DNA from: Yinghuangia sp045039925
GTDB taxonomy: Bacteria; Actinomycetota; Actinomycetes; Streptomycetales; Streptomycetaceae
Direction of reading: 5' to 3'
Length of the DNA stretch: 64,000 nt
NCBI GenBank assembly: GCA_045039925.1
Contig: CP108400.1
Span: forward strand, 9,176,001 to 9,240,000
Position numbers and translations under genes: made by a program. Positions 1-8,636 of the stretch are shown here, one piece after another. Numbering within the stretch: position 1 is the stretch's first letter; each line of letters starts with the position of its first letter. Below the pieces are notes generated by a model, which was not told the origin of the DNA, searched no databases, and saw only the letters and a program-made list of their open reading frames with translations.

Positions 1-606
1 GACGCCGCCGGCGACCAGCTCCCGGATGATCTGCCACATGTTGTGGCGGCTGCGCGGGTCGAGGCCGGTGGTCGGTTCGTCGAGGAAGATGATCCGCGGG
101 TTGCCGACCAGCGTCATGGCGATGTCGAGGCGCCGCTTCATGCCGCCGGAGTACGTCGAGGCGGGCTTCCCCGCGGCTTCGGCCAGCTGGAAGCGTTCCA
201 GCAACTCGGCGGCGGTGCGGCGGCCTTCCCGGCGGGGGAGGTGGTGCAGGTCGGCCATCAGGAGCATGTTCTCCTCGCCGGTGATGAGACCGTCGACGGC
301 GGAGAACTGGCCGGTGACGCCGATCGCGGCGCGTACCCCGTCCGGCGACGTCGCGACATCGTGGCCCGCGACCTGGGCCCGGCCGCCGTCGGAGGTGATG
401 AGGGTGGACAGGATCTGCACCGTCGTGGTCTTGCCGGCCCCGTTGGGCCCGAGCAAGGCGAACACGGACCCGGCCGGGATCTGGAGGTCGATGCCGTCGA
501 GCACGGTCTTGTCGCCGTACGCCTTGCGCAGATCGGTGGTGGAGACGGCGATCGGCGGCGTCCGACCGTCGGCTTGCCTGGATGCGGGCATGACGGAAGA
601 AGGCAT
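1..606 (-). CDS. Daunorubicin-resistance-type ABC transporter ATP-binding protein (3' end outside window)
   Basis: Reading leftward from an ATG at 606, preceded by a GGAGGG ribosome site, 202 codons stay open to the window edge, so the C-terminus is missing. Visible motifs are Walker A GPNGAGKT (about residue 50), the signature YSGGMKRR (about 155) and Walker B IIFLDEPTTGLD (about 180). The GLDPRSR sequence after Walker B is typical of the DrrA-type subfamily that powers export of drugs or lipids with a separate integral membrane partner; that permease is expected just left of the window. It is the third gene of a leftward set after the RHH regulator and the DUF4097 protein. Substrate cannot be told from sequence. 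Confidence 0.93.
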   Translation of the reverse strand, partial: MPSSVMPASRQADGRTPPIAVSTTDLRKAYGDKTVLDGIDLQIPAGSVFALLGPNGAGKTTTVQILSTLITSDGGRAQVAGHDVATSPDGVRAAIGVTGQFSAVDGLITGEENMLLMADLHHLPRREGRRTAAELLERFQLAEAAGKPASTYSGGMKRRLDIAMTLVGNPRIIFLDEPTTGLDPRSRHNMWQIIRELVAGGV

Positions 607-686
607 GGGCCCTCCTTGGGAAGGCGGATGGGTGAGGTGCGCGAAGCTGCCGGGCGAAGTACCGGCGCGAGCGCCCGGGACCGGGA

Positions 687-1529
687 TCAGGCGCGGCGGA
701 TGGTGATGTCGCCGTAGCCGGTGTGCGCGCGTACCTCGGCGGTCTCGTCGGTCTTCTCGGGGCGGCTGGTGTGCTCCAGCAGGTTGCGTACGTTGCCGAA
801 GCCGGTTTTCACCGCAAGGTGGGCGGCGGTGCCCTCGGCGATGCCGATCTCCAGGTCGCCCATGGCGGATTCGAGCACGACGGCGCCGCGGGACACCTCG
901 CCGACGCGGACGCCTCCATTGGAGGTCTTCGCGTCGACGTCGGCACCGGCCCGGTCGACGCGGATGTCGCCGTTGGCGGCACGCACCTTGACGTCGCCCG
1001 CGACCGTGTCGATGACGGTCTCCCCGTTGGAGTTCTTCACGACCGCGCTCCCCAGGATCCCGCCGATCCGGACCTTGCCCGAGCCGGTGGAGATCTCGGC
1101 GTTGCCGTCGACGTCCTCGGCCGTGATGTTGCCGGCCGAGGTCTCCAGGCGCAGTTGGCCGGTCTGTTCGACGCGGAGGTGTCCGACGGAGGTCTTGATC
1201 CGGCATTCCCCGAGCCGGCCGGCGCAGTGGACGTCGCCTACCTGCATGCGGGCGGAGACCTGGGAGCCGCTGGGGAGTTCGATGGACACCTGGACCGACT
1301 TGGCCTTGCGGGAGAAGTCGAGGCCGCGCTTGGGCCCGGTGACCCGGAGCGTGCCTTTGGAGTGGTCCACGGTGATTTGTTGGGCCGCCTTCACGTCGGA
1401 TTCGTCGTCCTTGTTGCTGGGGCCGATCTCAACGAGGGTGTCCACCCGGTCCGTTGCGGTGATGTGTACGTCTCCGACGGCGATCTCCAGCGTGACGGCG
1501 ATCGGTTCGGGCGTCTCGAAAGCAGGCAT
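687..1529 (-). CDS. DUF4097 family beta-strand repeat protein
   Basis: 280 residues, ATG start with GGAGA upstream. The protein consists of short repeated beta-strand units with the recurrent pattern G(D/N)(V/I)x(V/A) such as GDVHITA, GDVKVRA, GDIRV, GDLEIG and GDITI, the hallmark of the DUF4097/adhesin-like beta-helix fold. There is no signal peptide or membrane segment, so it is probably cytosolic. It sits 80 bp upstream of the ABC ATPase and 130 bp downstream of the RHH gene, an order I know from other actinomycetes (HicB/RHH, DUF4097, DrrA, DrrB). Molecular role unknown; a link to the transporter is inferred only from position. Confidence 0.88.
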   Translation of the reverse strand: MPAFETPEPIAVTLEIAVGDVHITATDRVDTLVEIGPSNKDDESDVKAAQQITVDHSKGTLRVTGPKRGLDFSRKAKSVQVSIELPSGSQVSARMQVGDVHCAGRLGECRIKTSVGHLRVEQTGQLRLETSAGNITAEDVDGNAEISTGSGKVRIGGILGSAVVKNSNGETVIDTVAGDVKVRAANGDIRVDRAGADVDAKTSNGGVRVGEVSRGAVVLESAMGDLEIGIAEGTAAHLAVKTGFGNVRNLLEHTSRPEKTDETAEVRAHTGYGDITIRRA

Positions 1530-1658
1530 GGCTGTCTCCAGGTCTCGGTTCGGTGGGGCTTCCCGCGGTGCGGGCGGGCGTTGGACGGCGGCTCGGGCAA
1601 CGGCGCCGTGGCCACTGGCAGTTCGGCCGAGCGGCGGCGAAACGCCGTGCGGCTGCGG

Positions 1659-2192
1659 CTAGCGCACCCAGCCGGTGAACTGCTGCTTGCCGCGCTTCCC
1701 GCCACCGCGCGGCTCGGGGCGCGGTTCGCGGCCCGGCTGCGGCAGTGCCGCTGCCGCCGCCCGGGCCAGCCAGGCGTTGACGGAGCGCCCTTCCTTGGCC
1801 GCCGCCTCCTCGATCGCGGCCTTGAGCTGCTCGGGCATGCGTACGTTGATGCGCGCCGCGGGGCCGTCCTCCGCGAAGCGCAGATCGCTGTCGGACGCGC
1901 CGTCGAGGGTCGCCGCATCGCCGTCGTCGGCGACATCGAGCCGGTCGGCGGGTGGCGCGGTCACCACGAAGTCCGGTTCGCGCCCGCGCAGGCGGAGTTC
2001 CACCGAACCCGGGGCCAGGTCCCGGGTGATCTCGTCGGCGGCTGCCGACAGAGCGTCCAGCAGTGTCATCCGGATCGCCGAGTCGAGCGATCCGGTCAGG
2101 CGCTCGACCAGCGCACGGGCGTCCTCACCGCCGGCTTCGGCAAGCGTGGCGAACTCGCGGCCGAGGTTGCTCACATACGGGGTCAAGTCCAT
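1659..2192 (-). CDS. HicB/CopG-like ribbon-helix-helix regulator
   Basis: 177 residues from the ATG at 2192 (first residues MDLTPYVSNL); the frame stays open further upstream to 2255 but that part lies in operator-like repeats and looks non-coding. The C-terminal third contains an RHH DNA-binding unit, INVRMPEQLKAAIEEAA followed by EGRSVNAWLARAAA, about residues 110-145, then a basic Gly/Arg tail. The N-terminal part is an uncharacterised helical region. No good ribosome site precedes the ATG, so the mRNA may be leaderless. The protein is annotated in relatives as a HicB-type antitoxin, but no HicA-like toxin gene is adjacent; it more likely acts as the repressor of this operon through the repeats at 2193-2265. 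Confidence 0.82.
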   Translation of the reverse strand: MDLTPYVSNLGREFATLAEAGGEDARALVERLTGSLDSAIRMTLLDALSAAADEITRDLAPGSVELRLRGREPDFVVTAPPADRLDVADDGDAATLDGASDSDLRFAEDGPAARINVRMPEQLKAAIEEAAAKEGRSVNAWLARAAAAALPQPGREPRPEPRGGGKRGKQQFTGWVR

Positions 2193-2265
2193 GGTGCCAG
2201 CATGGCACATAGATGGCACACAATCCAAGCCAAAGTGGCACACAGGCACCGCCATGCTGGTGCCA
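2193..2265. promoter_or_regulatory. Cluster of TGGCACA/GGTGCCA repeats upstream of the RHH gene
   Basis: TGGCACA occurs on the + strand at 2203-2209, 2214-2220 and 2236-2242, and the inverted form GGTGCCA at 2193-2199 and 2259-2265. Start-to-start spacings are 10, 11, 22 and 23 bp, that is, one or two helical turns, placing all copies on one face of the DNA. This is how RHH repressors such as MetJ, Arc and CopG are known to load cooperatively, so I infer an autoregulatory operator for the adjacent RHH protein. Confidence 0.6.
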
Positions 2266-2372
2266 CATGGCGACGGAACAAGGAAAAGCGCAGGTCACAG
2301 CAGTCGCGGGGCGTGCGCGATGTGGGGCGAGGTTGGGAACGCCGTGTGAGGCACTGTCAGACCCCGGACCCG

Positions 2373-2645
2373 TCATGTACGCCGGGGGGCACCGGTCTTG
2401 ACGGAACCCGTACGGGGACCCGGGCGGGGAGCTGCGCTGGGAGCTGTGCGGGGAGCCGTGCCGAGCAGGCGGTCGCGGTCCAGCCAGGCGCGCTCCCATT
2501 GGCGGGCCAGCGCCGGGTAGATGACCAGGTAGCGGAACGGTGCGATGAAGCCCATGTAGAGGCGTCCGAACAGTCCGTTGGGTTTGACCAGCGCGACCAT
2601 GCGCAGTTCGTGGCCGCCGTCGTCGGTCCGCACCCAGCCCAGATG
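2373..2645 (-). pseudogene. C-terminal remnant of a DUF2867-like protein
   Basis: Between about 2645 and the stop at 2373 the minus strand encodes a well-biased segment, including MVALVKPNGLFGRLYMGFI and PFRYLVIYPALARQWERAW, resembling the C-terminal end of DUF2867 proteins often found with NAD-dependent epimerases. Upstream of 2645 this frame loses the family pattern and coding bias, so only the last 80 or so residues remain. The tail (APRTAPSAAPRPGP) is encoded by 11-12 bp GC-rich tandem repeats at about 2424-2463. Family assignment is from memory of the motif and moderately sure; absence of the N-terminal two thirds is clear. Confidence 0.5.
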
Positions 2646-2646
2646 C

Positions 2647-2805
2647 GAGGTCCTCGTCCAGGGACAGTTCCTGGCCGAGCCGCCCGACCGCGGGTCGCTG
2701 CGCGCGGACCTGGCCGCCGTGGCCGCCGAGATCGCGGAGAACGTGGCCGCCCCGCCGCCGAGGCCCCGGCGTAGCCCGCTGACCTGCGCATCCAGCCTCT
2801 GGTAG
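2647..2805 (+). pseudogene. Remnant of a C-terminal coding segment, possibly YcaQ-like winged-helix protein
   Basis: From 2647 the + strand has nearly uniform G/C third positions and encodes VLVQGQFLAEPPDRGSLRAD followed by LAAVAAEIAENVA, stopping at 2803-2805. This is like the end of crosslink-repair glycosylase YcaQ/AlkZ-type proteins, but the match is weak. There is no start codon or ribosome site; the segment begins 2 bp from where the opposing DUF2867 remnant begins, as if two broken genes were joined head to head. Confidence 0.3.
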
Positions 2806-2877
2806 CAGCCGACCGCGTGCCCGCGGGACAATGGAAAGCGAATCCTGCCCGCCTCGGGGAGACAAGGCGGGGCGAAC

Positions 2878-4962
2878 ATGCCCGCAGCACGCGCCGCCCG
2901 ATCCGACGAGGGGATCCCGCCGGACCTCGCGGCAGTGCTGTTGGACGCCGAAGGCCATGTCCTGATGTGCAGCCCGGCCGCGCGGCGTCAGTTGGGGGAC
3001 CCGCTGACCCCGGAGGCGGCCGCGGCGCTGCGGGAGATCCCCCGGCGCGGCCCCGGGGCCAGGGTTCTGATCCCCGGGATCGCGGGGCCGGTACGCGCTC
3101 GCTCGCTGACGACCCCGCTGTCCGACCACGGCCCGGGCGGCTCCAACCTGGTCCCCAGCGCCCGCCTGATCCTGCTGCTACCCCTCGGCCGCGCTGCCGG
3201 AGACCCGCGGCTCTCGGACGCCCGTGGCCAGCAACACCAGGCCTTGGCGCACACCGCGGCGGTCGACATCGGCGCGACGCTGGACCTCGGCGAGGCGGCC
3301 CGGGCGTTCGTCGACGTCCTGGTGCCGGACTTCGCGGACCTCGCCTCGGTCGACCTGGCCGAATCCGTCCTCCAGGGCGACGAGCCGCGCCACAACGACG
3401 AGATCGAGTTCCGGCGCGCCGCGGTCGCCGCCCGGCCCGGCACGACGTGGCCCGCCCCGATGCTGGACGTCGGCGACCGGCTGCCACCGTTCCCGGAAAG
3501 TCCGATGCTGGGGCCGCTGGCCGAGGGGATTCCGGTACGCGCCACCGACATGGCGTACCTGCGTACGTCGCTCAGGCTCGACACGGCCACCCTGGCCACC
3601 ATCGTCCCGGCGGAGGCGACCTCGTCCATGGTCGCCACGCTGCTGGTGCGCGGGCTGCTGCTGGGCAGCATCACCGTCTGGCGCACCGGCGACCGGCCCG
3701 CCTTCGACGAACGCGACGCCGCGCTGCTCGCCGAGATCGCCTCGCGGGCCGCGCTCAGCGTCGACAACGCCCGGCGCTACACGCGCGAGCACCGCACCGC
3801 CGTCGCCCTGCAGCGTTCGCTGCTGCCCCGGCTCGTCAACCGCACCGCGGCCGCGGAGACGGCGGGCACGTACCGTCCCGCCGAGGGCGAGGCCGGGGTG
3901 GGCGGGGACTGGTTCGACGTCATCCCGCTGTCCTCGCTGCGTACCGCGTTCGTGGTCGGCGACGTCGTCGGCCACGGGCTGGGCGCGACCGCCGCGATGG
4001 CGCGCCTGCGCACCGCCGTGCAGACCCTCGCCGACCTGGACCTGGAGCCCGACGAGCTCATCGGCCACCTCGACGACCTGGTGATCAGCTACTGGCCCGA
4101 GCACGACCCCGACGACTCGACCGCCGAACTTGCGGCCCTGGGCGCGACGTTCCAGTACGCGGTCTACGACCCGGTCAGCCGGACCTGCACCATCGCGAGT
4201 GCCGGGCACCCGCCGCCGCTCGTGCTGCGGCCGGACGCGGAACCGCAGTTCGCCGACGTCACACCGGGGCCGCCGCTGGGGGTCGGCGGCATGCCGTTCG
4301 AGTCATTCGAGTTCGACCTGCCGCCGTCGTCCCTGCTCGCCTTCTACACCGACGGGCTCGTGGTCTGCCGCGAGCGCGATCTCACGGCAGGCATGGGCGA
4401 GTTCGCCGCGGCCGTCGGCGAGAGCCGGGGCCGACCCCTCGGCGCGATCGGCGCCGACGTCCTGAACCGACTGGACCCGCCGCGGGACGACGACGTCGCA
4501 CTGCTGCTGGCGCGCACCGAGTGCATCTCCGACGACGCCGTGGCCGCCTGGGAGTTGCCCGCCGACCTCGCGGAGGTCTCGCACGCCCGCGCGCTGGTCA
4601 CCGGCAAGCTCACCGAGTGGGGCCTCGACGAACTCGCGTACACCACCGAGCTTGTCGTCAGCGAGCTGGTCACCAACGCGATCCGGTACGCAGGGGGCCC
4701 GGTCGGCCTGCGGCTCATCCGCGGGGGCATGCTCGTCTGCGAAGTCTCCGACCCCAGCAACACCCAGCCGCGCCTGCGCCGTGCCCGCGACACCGACGAG
4801 GGCGGCCGCGGGCTCTTCCTCGTCGCCCAGCTCACCACCCGCTGGGGCAGCCGCTACCACCGCGCCGGCAAGACCATCTGGGCCGAACAGTCCACCACCT
4901 CGGAGCCGGCCGCGGTGTCCCTGAGCGAGGACGCGCTGCTCGCCGCCTTCGACCCCGACTGA
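2878..4962 (+). CDS. SpoIIE-type protein phosphatase with PAS-like, GAF and HATPase domains
   Basis: 694 residues, ATG at 2878 with AAGGCGGGG upstream. Order of parts: PAS-like start (residues 15-60), GAF domain (about 110-300), SpoIIE/PP2C phosphatase (about 315-545) with the metal-binding GGDWFDV and GDVVGHG motifs, and a C-terminal GHKL ATPase of the anti-sigma type (about 570-690) with ELVTNAIRYA and GGRGLFLVAQL. Such proteins switch anti-sigma/anti-anti-sigma partners by dephosphorylation, while the C-terminal kinase-like domain can bind sigma or phosphorylate STAS proteins. It stands alone, convergent with the DUF4253 gene 20 bp away; no STAS partner lies in the window. Cytosolic, no membrane segment. 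Confidence 0.93.
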   Translation: MPAARAARSDEGIPPDLAAVLLDAEGHVLMCSPAARRQLGDPLTPEAAAALREIPRRGPGARVLIPGIAGPVRARSLTTPLSDHGPGGSNLVPSARLILLLPLGRAAGDPRLSDARGQQHQALAHTAAVDIGATLDLGEAARAFVDVLVPDFADLASVDLAESVLQGDEPRHNDEIEFRRAAVAARPGTTWPAPMLDVGDRLPPFPESPMLGPLAEGIPVRATDMAYLRTSLRLDTATLATIVPAEATSSMVATLLVRGLLLGSITVWRTGDRPAFDERDAALLAEIASRAALSVDNARRYTREHRTAVALQRSLLPRLVNRTAAAETAGTYRPAEGEAGVGGDWFDVIPLSSLRTAFVVGDVVGHGLGATAAMARLRTAVQTLADLDLEPDELIGHLDDLVISYWPEHDPDDSTAELAALGATFQYAVYDPVSRTCTIASAGHPPPLVLRPDAEPQFADVTPGPPLGVGGMPFESFEFDLPPSSLLAFYTDGLVVCRERDLTAGMGEFAAAVGESRGRPLGAIGADVLNRLDPPRDDDVALLLARTECISDDAVAAWELPADLAEVSHARALVTGKLTEWGLDELAYTTELVVSELVTNAIRYAGGPVGLRLIRGGMLVCEVSDPSNTQPRLRRARDTDEGGRGLFLVAQLTTRWGSRYHRAGKTIWAEQSTTSEPAAVSLSEDALLAAFDPD

Positions 4963-4982
4963 ACCTCACCCCGCCCGGAACG

Positions 4983-5834
4983 TCAGTCCCACCAGAAGTA
5001 CCAAGTACCGCTTCGCAGTTGACCGTTGATCAGTTCCTCTATGGTCCCGACGCCTTGATGGACGATGTCGTTGCAGTAGGCGTACTGCTCAACGGCGGCG
5101 GTGGCCACGGTCTCCGGCGTCCGGGGACGACGCGTCACCAGGACTTCCATGACGGCCGTCTCCAGGGTCACCAGTTCGGCGCCGTACCGCAGGTCGAAGT
5201 GGCGCAGCACGGCGCTGTGTTCAGGACCGGTGATGTCGTAGTTGCAGGCCCCGAGCCAGTTCAGCAGCGTCGGTACGTCGGACCCTGAAGGCGCCTGCAC
5301 CAGGCACAGCACCGTCCGCTCCTGCCCCAGGGCCGAGACGTGCAGGCCGCCGACATGATCGAGGTCGACCTCGTCGGCGACATGTTCGGTGAGCCGCCGC
5401 AGGACACGCGGGACGTCGGGTCCCGCGGAAGCCGCGTCCGAGTCCGAGGCGGGGGCGGGCAGGAAGCGCACGGCCTCGCGGGCCCAGCCGTCGAGCAGGG
5501 CACGCCCGTCCGGCGGCATGCCGTCCGCGCCGGAGTGCGCCGGTGCGAAGCCGCGGTCCAGGCCGACGAGCACCCGGTCCAGGGCGTCGGGCTCCCCGGC
5601 CAGGACGGGCCACCAGCCGGTGCGGTCGTGCAGGCCGCGCAGGTGACTCCACAGCCGGAAGGCCTCCGTGCCGTCGACCTCCCCGGCGTACACCGGTGAT
5701 CCGTCGACCGCCTTCGCGGCCTCGCGCAGCACGGGCAGAGTGGGGAGGCCAGGGCCGTGGGGCGGGTCGGGCAGGCCGACGCCCGGGGCGTCGAAGATTC
5801 GTTGCAGTTCGGAAATGGACATCGCCATACGCAC
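4983..5834 (-). CDS. DUF4253 domain protein
   Basis: 283 residues from a GTG at 5834 (ATG codons two and four codons later are alternatives). The C-terminal 110 residues carry the DUF4253 pattern: LLNWLGACNYDITGPEHSAV, the RYGAELVTL segment, EQYAYCNDIVHQGVGTIEEL and the terminal WYFWWD. The function of DUF4253 is unknown; these proteins are soluble and frequent in Streptomyces. The gene is monocistronic, converging on the SpoIIE-type gene. A 283 bp gap to the next gene holds nothing I recognise apart from its promoter region. Confidence 0.85.
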   Translation of the reverse strand: MRMAMSISELQRIFDAPGVGLPDPPHGPGLPTLPVLREAAKAVDGSPVYAGEVDGTEAFRLWSHLRGLHDRTGWWPVLAGEPDALDRVLVGLDRGFAPAHSGADGMPPDGRALLDGWAREAVRFLPAPASDSDAASAGPDVPRVLRRLTEHVADEVDLDHVGGLHVSALGQERTVLCLVQAPSGSDVPTLLNWLGACNYDITGPEHSAVLRHFDLRYGAELVTLETAVMEVLVTRRPRTPETVATAAVEQYAYCNDIVHQGVGTIEELINGQLRSGTWYFWWD

Positions 5835-6117
5835 AACGTAACCCGGACAGCCGACGCCCCTTCGGAGCGCATGCCGAGCATGTCAGTGAGACACGGCACA
5901 GTGCCCCGCAGCTGATCGGGAACGAGGCGGTGCCGGAGCCGTCGCCCTGCGTGCCGAATTGCCGGCACGTGGTCCGGCGGGTTGTTGCGAGGTTTGCATG
6001 ATCCTGGGTGCGGGCGGGAGTTGCGTGGGTGGGCAGGGGGCATCCCCATGAGCAGGTGATCCTGGGAATGTGCGGGGGTCGTTGCGGCCCCGGCCACCTT
6101 GCGTAGAGGAGTCCGGC

Positions 6118-6693
6118 ATGGCCCGTCCTGCGCTCTACCTCGACGTCGACGGCCCCCTGAACCCGTACGTCTCCGATCCCCGGCAGACCCCGACGGGGTT
6201 CTCGGCGCACCGGATGACGCCGGAGAGCTGGATCGTGCAGCACCCCGGGACGCCGCGTTCGGCGGTCAAGCCGCTGCGGGTGCTGCTCAACCCCGAGCAC
6301 GGCCCACGGCTGGCCGCCTTCGAGGACGCGTTCGAGCTGGTGTGGGCGACGGCATGGGGCAAGGACGCGAACGAGTTCATCGCACCCGTGCTGGGGCTCC
6401 CGCAGTTGTCGGTGATCACCTGGCCGGACACCCCGGACTACCGGGCGGGCGGCACCGCGGCGCAGCGAACCCCGGGGCCCGGCGGGGAGTTCTGGAAGAC
6501 GGTGCACCTCGTCACGCACGCCGCGGGCCGTCCGTTCGTGTGGCTGGACGACGAGATCACCGATCTGGACGAGGCGTACGTGCGGACCCATCACGGGGGA
6601 CGCGCGCTGCTCCACCGGGTCGATCCGCAACGCGGTTTGCAGGAAGCCGACTTCGAGGCGGTCGCCGCGTTCGCCGCGGCGCTCGACGGCTGA
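6118..6693 (+). CDS. HAD-like hydrolase domain protein
   Basis: 191 residues. I use the ATG at 6118 because GAGGAG lies 7 bp upstream and the HAD motif I starts right after it (ALYLDVDGPLNPY, residues 4-16). Motif IV is WLDDEITDLD (about residue 142), giving the acidic residues expected for a Mg-dependent phosphotransfer-type active site; the region between holds FELVWATAWGKDAN, the motif II area. It belongs to the small Streptomyces HAD-like family of unknown substrate. Its last 103 bp overlap the 3' end of the sensor kinase on the other strand, so the two genes are convergent and overlapping. Confidence 0.85.
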   Translation: MARPALYLDVDGPLNPYVSDPRQTPTGFSAHRMTPESWIVQHPGTPRSAVKPLRVLLNPEHGPRLAAFEDAFELVWATAWGKDANEFIAPVLGLPQLSVITWPDTPDYRAGGTAAQRTPGPGGEFWKTVHLVTHAAGRPFVWLDDEITDLDEAYVRTHHGGRALLHRVDPQRGLQEADFEAVAAFAAALDG

Positions 6694-7871
6694 GCGGGTA
6701 GGCGCGGGGAGTCCCGTTCGCGGGCGGGGAGGCGGACGGTGACGTCCAGTCCGCCGCCGTCGCGGGCGACCGCGGTGACCTCGCCGTGATGGGCGTGCAC
6801 GATGGCGCGGACGATCGACAGCCCCAGCCCGGCGCCGCCGTCGCCGTGGGTGCGGACGCCCGCCCCCCGGACGAAGGGCTCCAGGAGCCGGTCGGCCTCG
6901 GCCGCGGCGAGTTGCGGGCCGGTGTTGGCGACGCGCAGGAAGCTGTGCCCGTCGCCGGAGCCGGTGCGGACGCTCACATGACCGCCGGGGCGGTTGTAGC
7001 GCAGGGCGTTGTCGACGAGGTTGCCGACCATCCGCTCGACGAGGACCGGCTCGGCGTCGACCGTGCACGGGCGGAGCACGGTGTGGACCGCGATGCCCGA
7101 GCGCTCCGCCGCGCGGCCGGCGGCGCCGACGACGTGCTCGACGGTCCCGGCGAGGTCGACGGGGCGCGCGTCGATCGGTCCCGCCTGACTGCGGGCGAGC
7201 GCGAGCAGACCGTCCAGGGTCCGCCGGCTGTTGTCCACCGCCGCACTGATGTCGGCCGCCATGGCCAGCAGTTCGGCTCTGGTGGGGGTGCCGTCGAGGG
7301 TCACGTCGATGGCGGTGCGCATCGTCGTGAGCGGGGTACGGAGCTCGTGGGCCGCGTTGGCGGTGAACATCCGCTGGCTGTCCAGCAGCCGTTCGCGTTC
7401 GACGACGCCGGTCTCGATGCGGTCGAGCATGCGGTTGATCGTGGTTGCGAGGGACGCGAGTTCGTCCGCGGGCGTACGGACGGGGACGCGTTCGGACAGA
7501 TGCTCCGCGGACAGCCGCCCTGCCGTCGCGGTGATCGTCCGCAACGGACGCAGGACCCGTCCCGCCACGAACCAGCCGAGTGCGGCGGCGACAAGCGTGA
7601 CCACGGCGAGCGCGATCGCCGCCTGGCTGAGCAGTTCGGACAGCGCCTCGATCCGGATGCGGCGCCCGATGGCGGCCATCTCGTCGGTGTCGGGCAGCTG
7701 TTCACGCGTCGCGGCATCCGGGCCGGTGTTGACCCCGACCATGACGCGGCGCTTGAGGCCGTTGCGCACCAGAAGGTACGTCAGCCCGCTCAGCAGCGCA
7801 CCCGCGGCAAGGACGAGCCCGGTGTAGAGCAGTGCGAGCCGGCCGCGCGCGGACAGGCGGAAGCGCCTCAC
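6591..7871 (-). CDS. Two-component sensor histidine kinase
   Basis: 426 residues from the GTG at 7871, which overlaps the stop of the response regulator gene (GTGA). Two membrane helices (about 10-30 and 90-115) flank a short extracellular loop; then HAMP (about 115-170), HisKA with phospho-acceptor motif AAHELRTPLTTM, N-box NLVDNALRYN and G-box GGAGLGLSIV. The ATPase domain ends near VRLPARERD; a further 40-residue Ser/Ala/Arg-rich tail is translated over the antisense of the HAD gene, and is probably a neutral run-through to the next stop. Works with the regulator at 7868. Signal unknown. Confidence 0.93.
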   Translation of the reverse strand: MRRFRLSARGRLALLYTGLVLAAGALLSGLTYLLVRNGLKRRVMVGVNTGPDAATREQLPDTDEMAAIGRRIRIEALSELLSQAAIALAVVTLVAAALGWFVAGRVLRPLRTITATAGRLSAEHLSERVPVRTPADELASLATTINRMLDRIETGVVERERLLDSQRMFTANAAHELRTPLTTMRTAIDVTLDGTPTRAELLAMAADISAAVDNSRRTLDGLLALARSQAGPIDARPVDLAGTVEHVVGAAGRAAERSGIAVHTVLRPCTVDAEPVLVERMVGNLVDNALRYNRPGGHVSVRTGSGDGHSFLRVANTGPQLAAAEADRLLEPFVRGAGVRTHGDGGAGLGLSIVRAIVHAHHGEVTAVARDGGGLDVTVRLPARERDSPRLPAQPSSAAANAATASKSASCKPRCGSTRWSSARPP

Positions 7872-8521
7872 GGGATCCGGTACCCCGCACCGGTGACCGT
7901 CTCGACCAGCGGCGGGTCGCCCAGCTTGCGGCGCAGCGTGCCCACGGTGATGCGGACGGCGTTGGTGAACGGGTCCGCGTGCTCGTCCCAGACCTTGTCC
8001 AACAGCGTCTCGGAACTCACCACCGCTCCGTCGGCCGACAGGAGTTGTTCCAGGACGCCGAACTCCTTCGGCGTCAGGCGCAGTTGCCGCCCGGCGCGCT
8101 CCGAGGTCCGGCGCGCGGGGTCCAGGACGACATCGGCGGCGCGCAGCACCGGCGGACGCGCCGGGTTGCTGCGCCGCACCAACGCATCGACACGGGCCAC
8201 CAGTTCGGAGAACGCGAAGGGCTTGCCGAGGTAGTCGTCCGCGCCGAGGCGGAGCCCCTCCACGCGGTCCTCGACGGCATCCGACGCGGTCAGCATCAGC
8301 ACCCGCATCCGCCCCTCGGAGGCGAGGCGCCGACACACCGCGTCGCCGTGCACGCCGGGCAGGTCGCGGTCCAGGACCACCACGTCGTAGGGCGTCACAC
8401 CGCACTTGTCGAGCGCCGCAACGCCGTCGTACGCCACGTCGACCGCGAACCCGTGCTTGCGCAGCCCGACCGCGATGTACCGGGCCAACGGCCGCTCGTC
8501 CTCCACCAGCAACACGCGCAT
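7868..8521 (-). CDS. OmpR/PhoB-family response regulator
   Basis: 217 residues, ATG at 8521. Receiver domain 1-115 with acidic pair E8/D9, phospho-acceptor D51 in VVVLDRDLPG and the conserved Lys in LGKPF; winged-helix DNA-binding domain about 125-217 ending in the typical VETVTGAGYRIP. Translationally coupled to the downstream kinase. A 115 bp region separates it from the divergent serine hydrolase gene at 8637, which makes those hydrolases plausible targets. Confidence 0.95.
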   Translation of the reverse strand: MRVLLVEDERPLARYIAVGLRKHGFAVDVAYDGVAALDKCGVTPYDVVVLDRDLPGVHGDAVCRRLASEGRMRVLMLTASDAVEDRVEGLRLGADDYLGKPFAFSELVARVDALVRRSNPARPPVLRAADVVLDPARRTSERAGRQLRLTPKEFGVLEQLLSADGAVVSSETLLDKVWDEHADPFTNAVRITVGTLRRKLGDPPLVETVTGAGYRIP

Positions 8522-8636
8522 CCGGCCAGTCTCCCGGCCGGCGGATATGGATCACGTATGGCCGCGGCATCGCCCGGCGATACCTGGCGCCGCGTAGAAG
8601 TTCCGGCATGAACCCCACTCAGCAAGGCGGAGCCGC

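Noticed and set aside
1659..2192. Toxin-antitoxin locus
   Set aside because: Only a HicB-like RHH protein is present; no HicA or other small toxin gene lies on either side.
2193..2255. Upstream extension of the RHH protein (start at 2255)
   Set aside because: The extra 21 codons fall in the operator-like repeats and read as low-bias, Cys/His-rich sequence.
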